DNA of 8,602 nt from Planctomycetota bacterium. GTDB lineage: Bacteria > Planctomycetota > PLA2 > JAEUHO01. This document shows, piece by piece, positions 5,727 through 8,602 of this stretch. Where the stretch lies: positions 1 through 8,602 of the forward strand of contig JAHEIK010000147.1 of NCBI GenBank assembly GCA_024639415.1. Direction: 5' to 3'. Positions within the stretch are counted from its first letter, which is position 1. Every line of letters begins with the position of its first letter. The notes beneath the pieces are model-generated. The model did not search any database. It was not told the origin of the DNA and saw nothing but the letters and a program-made list of their open reading frames with translations. The position numbers and the translations under genes are program-made.

Positions 5727-8602
5727 TTAGCGGCCGCCGTCGTTCGGTGCGTCGTCGTCCGGGACGTCGTCGGGTTCGTCTGCAGGCGGCTCGCGATCCC
5801 CGGGCGGGACCTCGTCCGGCACCTCGAAGGGCATGTCGGGGCGATCCGGCTTGCCCGTCCCCTCCTTGTCGGGGGCGTACGCCGGCTCCGGGTCGGGCAG
5901 CGCGTCGGGCGCCTTCAGGGACTTGCTGCCGCCGCCGAAGTTCTGCGTCCACCACGAACCGTTCGCGCGGCCGCAGCCCAGCAGCAGCCAGCCGCGGCCG
6001 AGCATGTTGCGGTGATGCCCGCTCGAGCGGAACCAGGCCATGAACGCGCCGTGGCCCGTGCTGGGGCCGCGCGCGATGTTCTCGCCGACGCCGCCGCCGA
6101 AGCCCTGCTGCTTGGCGCGAGCCCCGGGCGTGCGGTTGGTGGGCGTGGCGTACTGCCCGGGCACGTTGTGCGCGAAGTACTTGTTCGTGGCCATGTGGCG
6201 GCTGTGGCCACGGGCGGCGCGCGTGAGCTTCTCGTCGATCTTCACGGCGAGCAGGCCCATCATCATCCGGTAGTCGTTGACCGACCGGACGTTCTGCTTC
6301 TCCATCGGCGTGGCGGTCGTCTTGAGCGTCGTGTTGTAGACGAGCACCTTGAGCGAGTACGGACGCTTGTCGGGGTCGGCCGAGGACGGCACGTCGATGG
6401 CCTGATTGATGCGGTCCTTGATCTCCTGCAGGTCGGGCGCGTAGCTGCTGTCGACCTGCGCCAGGACCTCGTCGACCTCGGTGATCCCGGCGAGGTGCTC
6501 GCCGAGCTTCTTGTCCCACTGCGCGACGAGGTCGAACGGGCGCTCCCACACCTCGCGCACCTGGTCGACGCGCGCCTCGACCTCCTTCTGGTTCTTCTTG
6601 CCGGGATTGGGGTACGGGTAGGCCTGCGCGTCGTAGATCAGGACGAGCGCGTGCTTGCGGCGCGCGTCCAGCATCTGGAGCAGCTTCCCCTTGTACTTGC
6701 TGCCCGTGAAGGACTTGCTGCGCACCATCTGGTCGACGAGGTACGCGCGCCGGCTCTGGAGCGCGGACTGGAAGCGCTCCTGCGCCGGCTCCCCGATGGA
6801 GAGCAACTCCGCGTAGGCGGCCTTGCGCTTGGCCGCGTCGCGGTTCTCCAGCAGCGTGAGCGCTGCTGCGATCTGCTCCTCGCGAATGAGGTGCTCGCGC
6901 TCGGCGGGCGTGACGTAGCGCGCCTTGTGCACGACGTAGCCGCCCTCGGGCACGGACTCGCCGCGCCAACGCGCCAGCAGCGGGAAGATCCCGCTCGTGG
7001 GGTAGCCCTGCTCGCCGGCGGCGTACAGCACGCGCTCCGATGGCACGGTCGCACCAAGCGCGTGCAGCAGAGCCGCAGCGGGAACGGCGGCCGTCTTGCC
7101 GGGGCGCATGCGATCGACGAGCTTCACGAACGCGCTCACGCCGAGGCGTGACCAGTGATGCTTGCTGCTCCCGCCGCTCACCTTCGCGCTGACCGTCTCG
7201 CGGTCGGCGCCGATGAGCGACACGCTGAGACGCGCTGCGATCTTCACACCGCGGTAGCGGTCGGGGTTCGCGTTGATGTGCGCGACGAGTTGCGCGAGGC
7301 CGTCCTCGGCGAGCTCGAAGTCGGCGGCCTTGCCTTCGAGCCGCGTCCGCACGTCGCCGGGCGGGAACGTCGCGACGTCGTCCCGCACGATCTTGGCCGC
7401 AGCCGCGAACCTACGCTTCGCGAGGCTCTCGCCCGCCTTGGCGAGCAGGTCGGAGGCGCGCTTCTCGAGCGCCCGGCGCTGATCCTCGCTCGTGGGCGGC
7501 GGCGGTGTGGGCTTGTCGGGGCGCGTCGGCCGGGGTCCATCGGGACCCGGACGCGTCGGCTCGATCACGACCGGCTTGGCGTGCTCGATCAGCGTTTCCT
7601 TCCACGCCTTCTCGAGCATGGCGCGGGCGGCGAAGCCCTCGAAGCGCGGCAGCATGTCGGAGAGCAGCTTCTTGCTGCGGAACGTGCGGCCGTCCTTGTT
7701 CCAGTCGCGCGCCTGCTGCACATACTCCGCGGCCTTGTCATCCGCATCCGACTCGAGCTGCTTGAGCCCCGCGTCCACCTCGGCCAGCACGTCCACGGCC
7801 GCGGGCGCGGCACGCTGGACGCGCTTCCAGACGGCACGCGCCTTCGCGAAGAACGAGAGGCGCTGGTGCTCGGCGACCTCGGCCTGCGCCTTGGTGAGGT
7901 TCTCGTCCTTCCACCAGGCCTGGGCCTTGCGGACACGCACAGCAAGCTCGTCGAAGGCGGCTGCCTTGTCGTCGCCGTAGCTCTCGAGGTACCGGCGCCG
8001 CGCATTGGCCAAGGCGTCGGGCGTCATGTCGAGGCGCTCGGACCAGACACGCTCGAGCCGTGAGTCCATCTCGCGCTGGACGTCACCGATGAGACGCAGG
8101 CCGTCGCTCGCCCGTGCGCGCAGCTTGCCCGCCGTCTTGTCGTCGGCGAGCTGGCGCCACGGCACGCGGGCCGCTGCGTAGTCCTTGGCGTCGTAGAGAC
8201 GCTTGCCCTCGGCGTAGAGCCGCTCCGCATCGTCCTGGCTGCCGCCTCCCAGCCCGCTGACTGCGAAGATGATGACGCCGAGCACGAGCAGCGCCGCAAC
8301 GAGGCCGAGCACGGGGAAGCGCGCCTTCGGCTGCTGCCGCTCCCCACGCTTGGGCTCGCCCTCGCGCTCCTTGGCCGCGGCGCCCTTCTCGGCAGCCGCC
8401 GTGTCTGCGGGCTCTGCGGCGGGCTGCTTTTCGGCGGGCCTCTTCGCACCCGTCTGCTTCGCACCCGCCTGCTTCGCACCCGCCTGCTTCTCACCCGCCT
8501 GCTTCTCGGGGGCGGGCTTCGCAGGCGTCGAGGGCGCAGCGCTGCGCGCGGACCGGGGCGCGGCCCGCGCAGGGCGCGCAGGCGCGGCCTGCGCTGCCTG
8601 CG
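5727..8602 (-). CDS. Membrane-anchored helical-repeat protein with C-terminal CAP (SCP/PR-1) domain, 5' end missing
   Basis: 957 residues are visible and the frame stays open to the window edge. The GTG at 8312 lies inside the membrane helix, and no ATG, GTG or TTG occurs upstream in frame, so the true start is outside. Counting from that GTG: the preceding 96 residues are Ala/Lys/Pro-rich; a helix spans about 1-20; a TPR-like pair about 27-60; charged helices to 245; a Pro-rich linker 249-275; further helices, including a HEAT-like stretch at about 480-530; and a CAP domain at about 675-795. CAP landmarks are HSRHM (703-707), YFAH (712-715), GENIA (743-747), GHHRNML (765-771) and WWTQNFG (787-793). 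A Pro/Asp/Glu-rich tail ends at 861. The basic tail suggests an N-in, C-out topology with the CAP domain outside the cytoplasm. Bacterial CAP domains are common at the cell surface, but their activity is usually unknown. The stop is TAA. Confidence 0.9.
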   Translation of the reverse strand, partial: QAAQAAPARPARAAPRSARSAAPSTPAKPAPEKQAGEKQAGAKQAGAKQTGAKRPAEKQPAAEPADTAAAEKGAAAKEREGEPKRGERQQPKARFPVLGLVAALLVLGVIIFAVSGLGGGSQDDAERLYAEGKRLYDAKDYAAARVPWRQLADDKTAGKLRARASDGLRLIGDVQREMDSRLERVWSERLDMTPDALANARRRYLESYGDDKAAAFDELAVRVRKAQAWWKDENLTKAQAEVAEHQRLSFFAKARAVWKRVQRAAPAAVDVLAEVDAGLKQLESDADDKAAEYVQQARDWNKDGRTFRSKKLLSDMLPRFEGFAARAMLEKAWKETLIEHAKPVVIEPTRPGPDGPRPTRPDKPTPPPPTSEDQRRALEKRASDLLAKAGESLAKRRFAAAAKIVRDDVATFPPGDVRTRLEGKAADFELAEDGLAQLVAHINANPDRYRGVKIAARLSVSLIGADRETVSAKVSGGSSKHHWSRLGVSAFVKLVDRMRPGKTAAVPAAALLHALGATVPSERVLYAAGEQGYPTSGIFPLLARWRGESVPEGGYVVHKARYVTPAEREHLIREEQIAAALTLLENRDAAKRKAAYAELLSIGEPAQERFQSALQSRRAYLVDQMVRSKSFTGSKYKGKLLQMLDARRKHALVLIYDAQAYPYPNPGKKNQKEVEARVDQVREVWERPFDLVAQWDKKLGEHLAGITEVDEVLAQVDSSYAPDLQEIKDRINQAIDVPSSADPDKRPYSLKVLVYNTTLKTTATPMEKQNVRSVNDYRMMMGLLAVKIDEKLTRAARGHSRHMATNKYFAHNVPGQYATPTNRTPGARAKQQGFGGGVGENIARGPSTGHGAFMAWFRSSGHHRNMLGRGWLLLGCGRANGSWWTQNFGGGSKSLKAPDALPDPEPAYAPDKEGTGKPDRPDMPFEVPDEVPPGDREPPADEPDDVPDDDAPNDGGR
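8448..8507 (-). repeat. Four 15-bp tandem repeats inside the CAP-protein gene
   Basis: Four consecutive 15-bp units, read on the minus strand as G(A/C)GAAGCAG(G/A)CGGGT, encode the pentapeptide EKQAG or AKQ(A/T)G. A degenerate fifth unit follows toward the membrane helix. They lie in the basic, probably cytoplasmic N-terminal tail. Fifteen bases keep the frame, so copy number could vary without breaking the gene. Confidence 0.85.

Noticed and set aside
5677..6969. A 431-codon N-terminal extension of the GH3 frame
   Set aside because: It overlaps the CAP-domain gene in another frame and translates to low-complexity Arg/Ala/Pro sequence. The GH3 domain begins right after the GTG at 5676.
6012..8063. 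Two long plus-strand open frames (379 and 302 codons) opposite the CAP-protein gene
   Set aside because: They are antisense shadows of a gene with a recognisable CAP domain and show no protein motifs of their own.

Overview
The window is very GC-rich and comes from a bacterial chromosome. All four genes lie on the minus strand, so the biological reading direction runs from high to low coordinates. The gene set includes large exported HEAT/TPR-repeat proteins, a membrane-anchored repeat protein ending in a CAP domain, a two-domain GH3 glycosidase and a sodium:solute symporter. This mix recalls Planctomycetota or another large-genome, high-GC Gram-negative lineage such as Myxococcota. That placement is an inference from gene style only; no rRNA or marker gene is present.

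In transcription order: (1) 8602-5727 is the 3' part of a large gene whose start lies beyond the window. It encodes a basic Ala/Lys/Pro-rich tail, one membrane helix, helical-repeat regions, a Pro-rich linker, a CAP (SCP/PR-1) domain and an acidic tail. (2) 5676-4189 is a GTG-initiated NagZ-like GH3 glycosidase, 50 bases after the first gene. (3) 4192-2693 is a sodium:solute symporter whose GTG start overlaps the glycosidase stop by four bases (GTGA). These three look like one operon, which may couple envelope or glycan processing to uptake of the released solute. (4) After a 197-base gap comes a separate unit. It has a good sigma70-type promoter (perfect TTGACA) with a 7-7-7 inverted repeat over the -10 region, a 5'-proximal leader hairpin, a strong Shine-Dalgarno site, a 725-residue secreted HEAT/TPR protein (2495-318), and a very strong intrinsic terminator (299-257).

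The first 256 bases hold no convincing gene. They carry two tandem copies of a 117-bp repeat (period 129 bp, about 94% identical), and the second copy is bracketed by perfect 12-bp inverted repeats.

The most unusual points are a receiver-like domain that appears to lack the conserved lysine, embedded in an exported HEAT-repeat protein; the operator-like inverted repeat at that gene's promoter; and the tandem intergenic element. Long open frames on the plus strand opposite each gene are best explained as GC-driven shadows.
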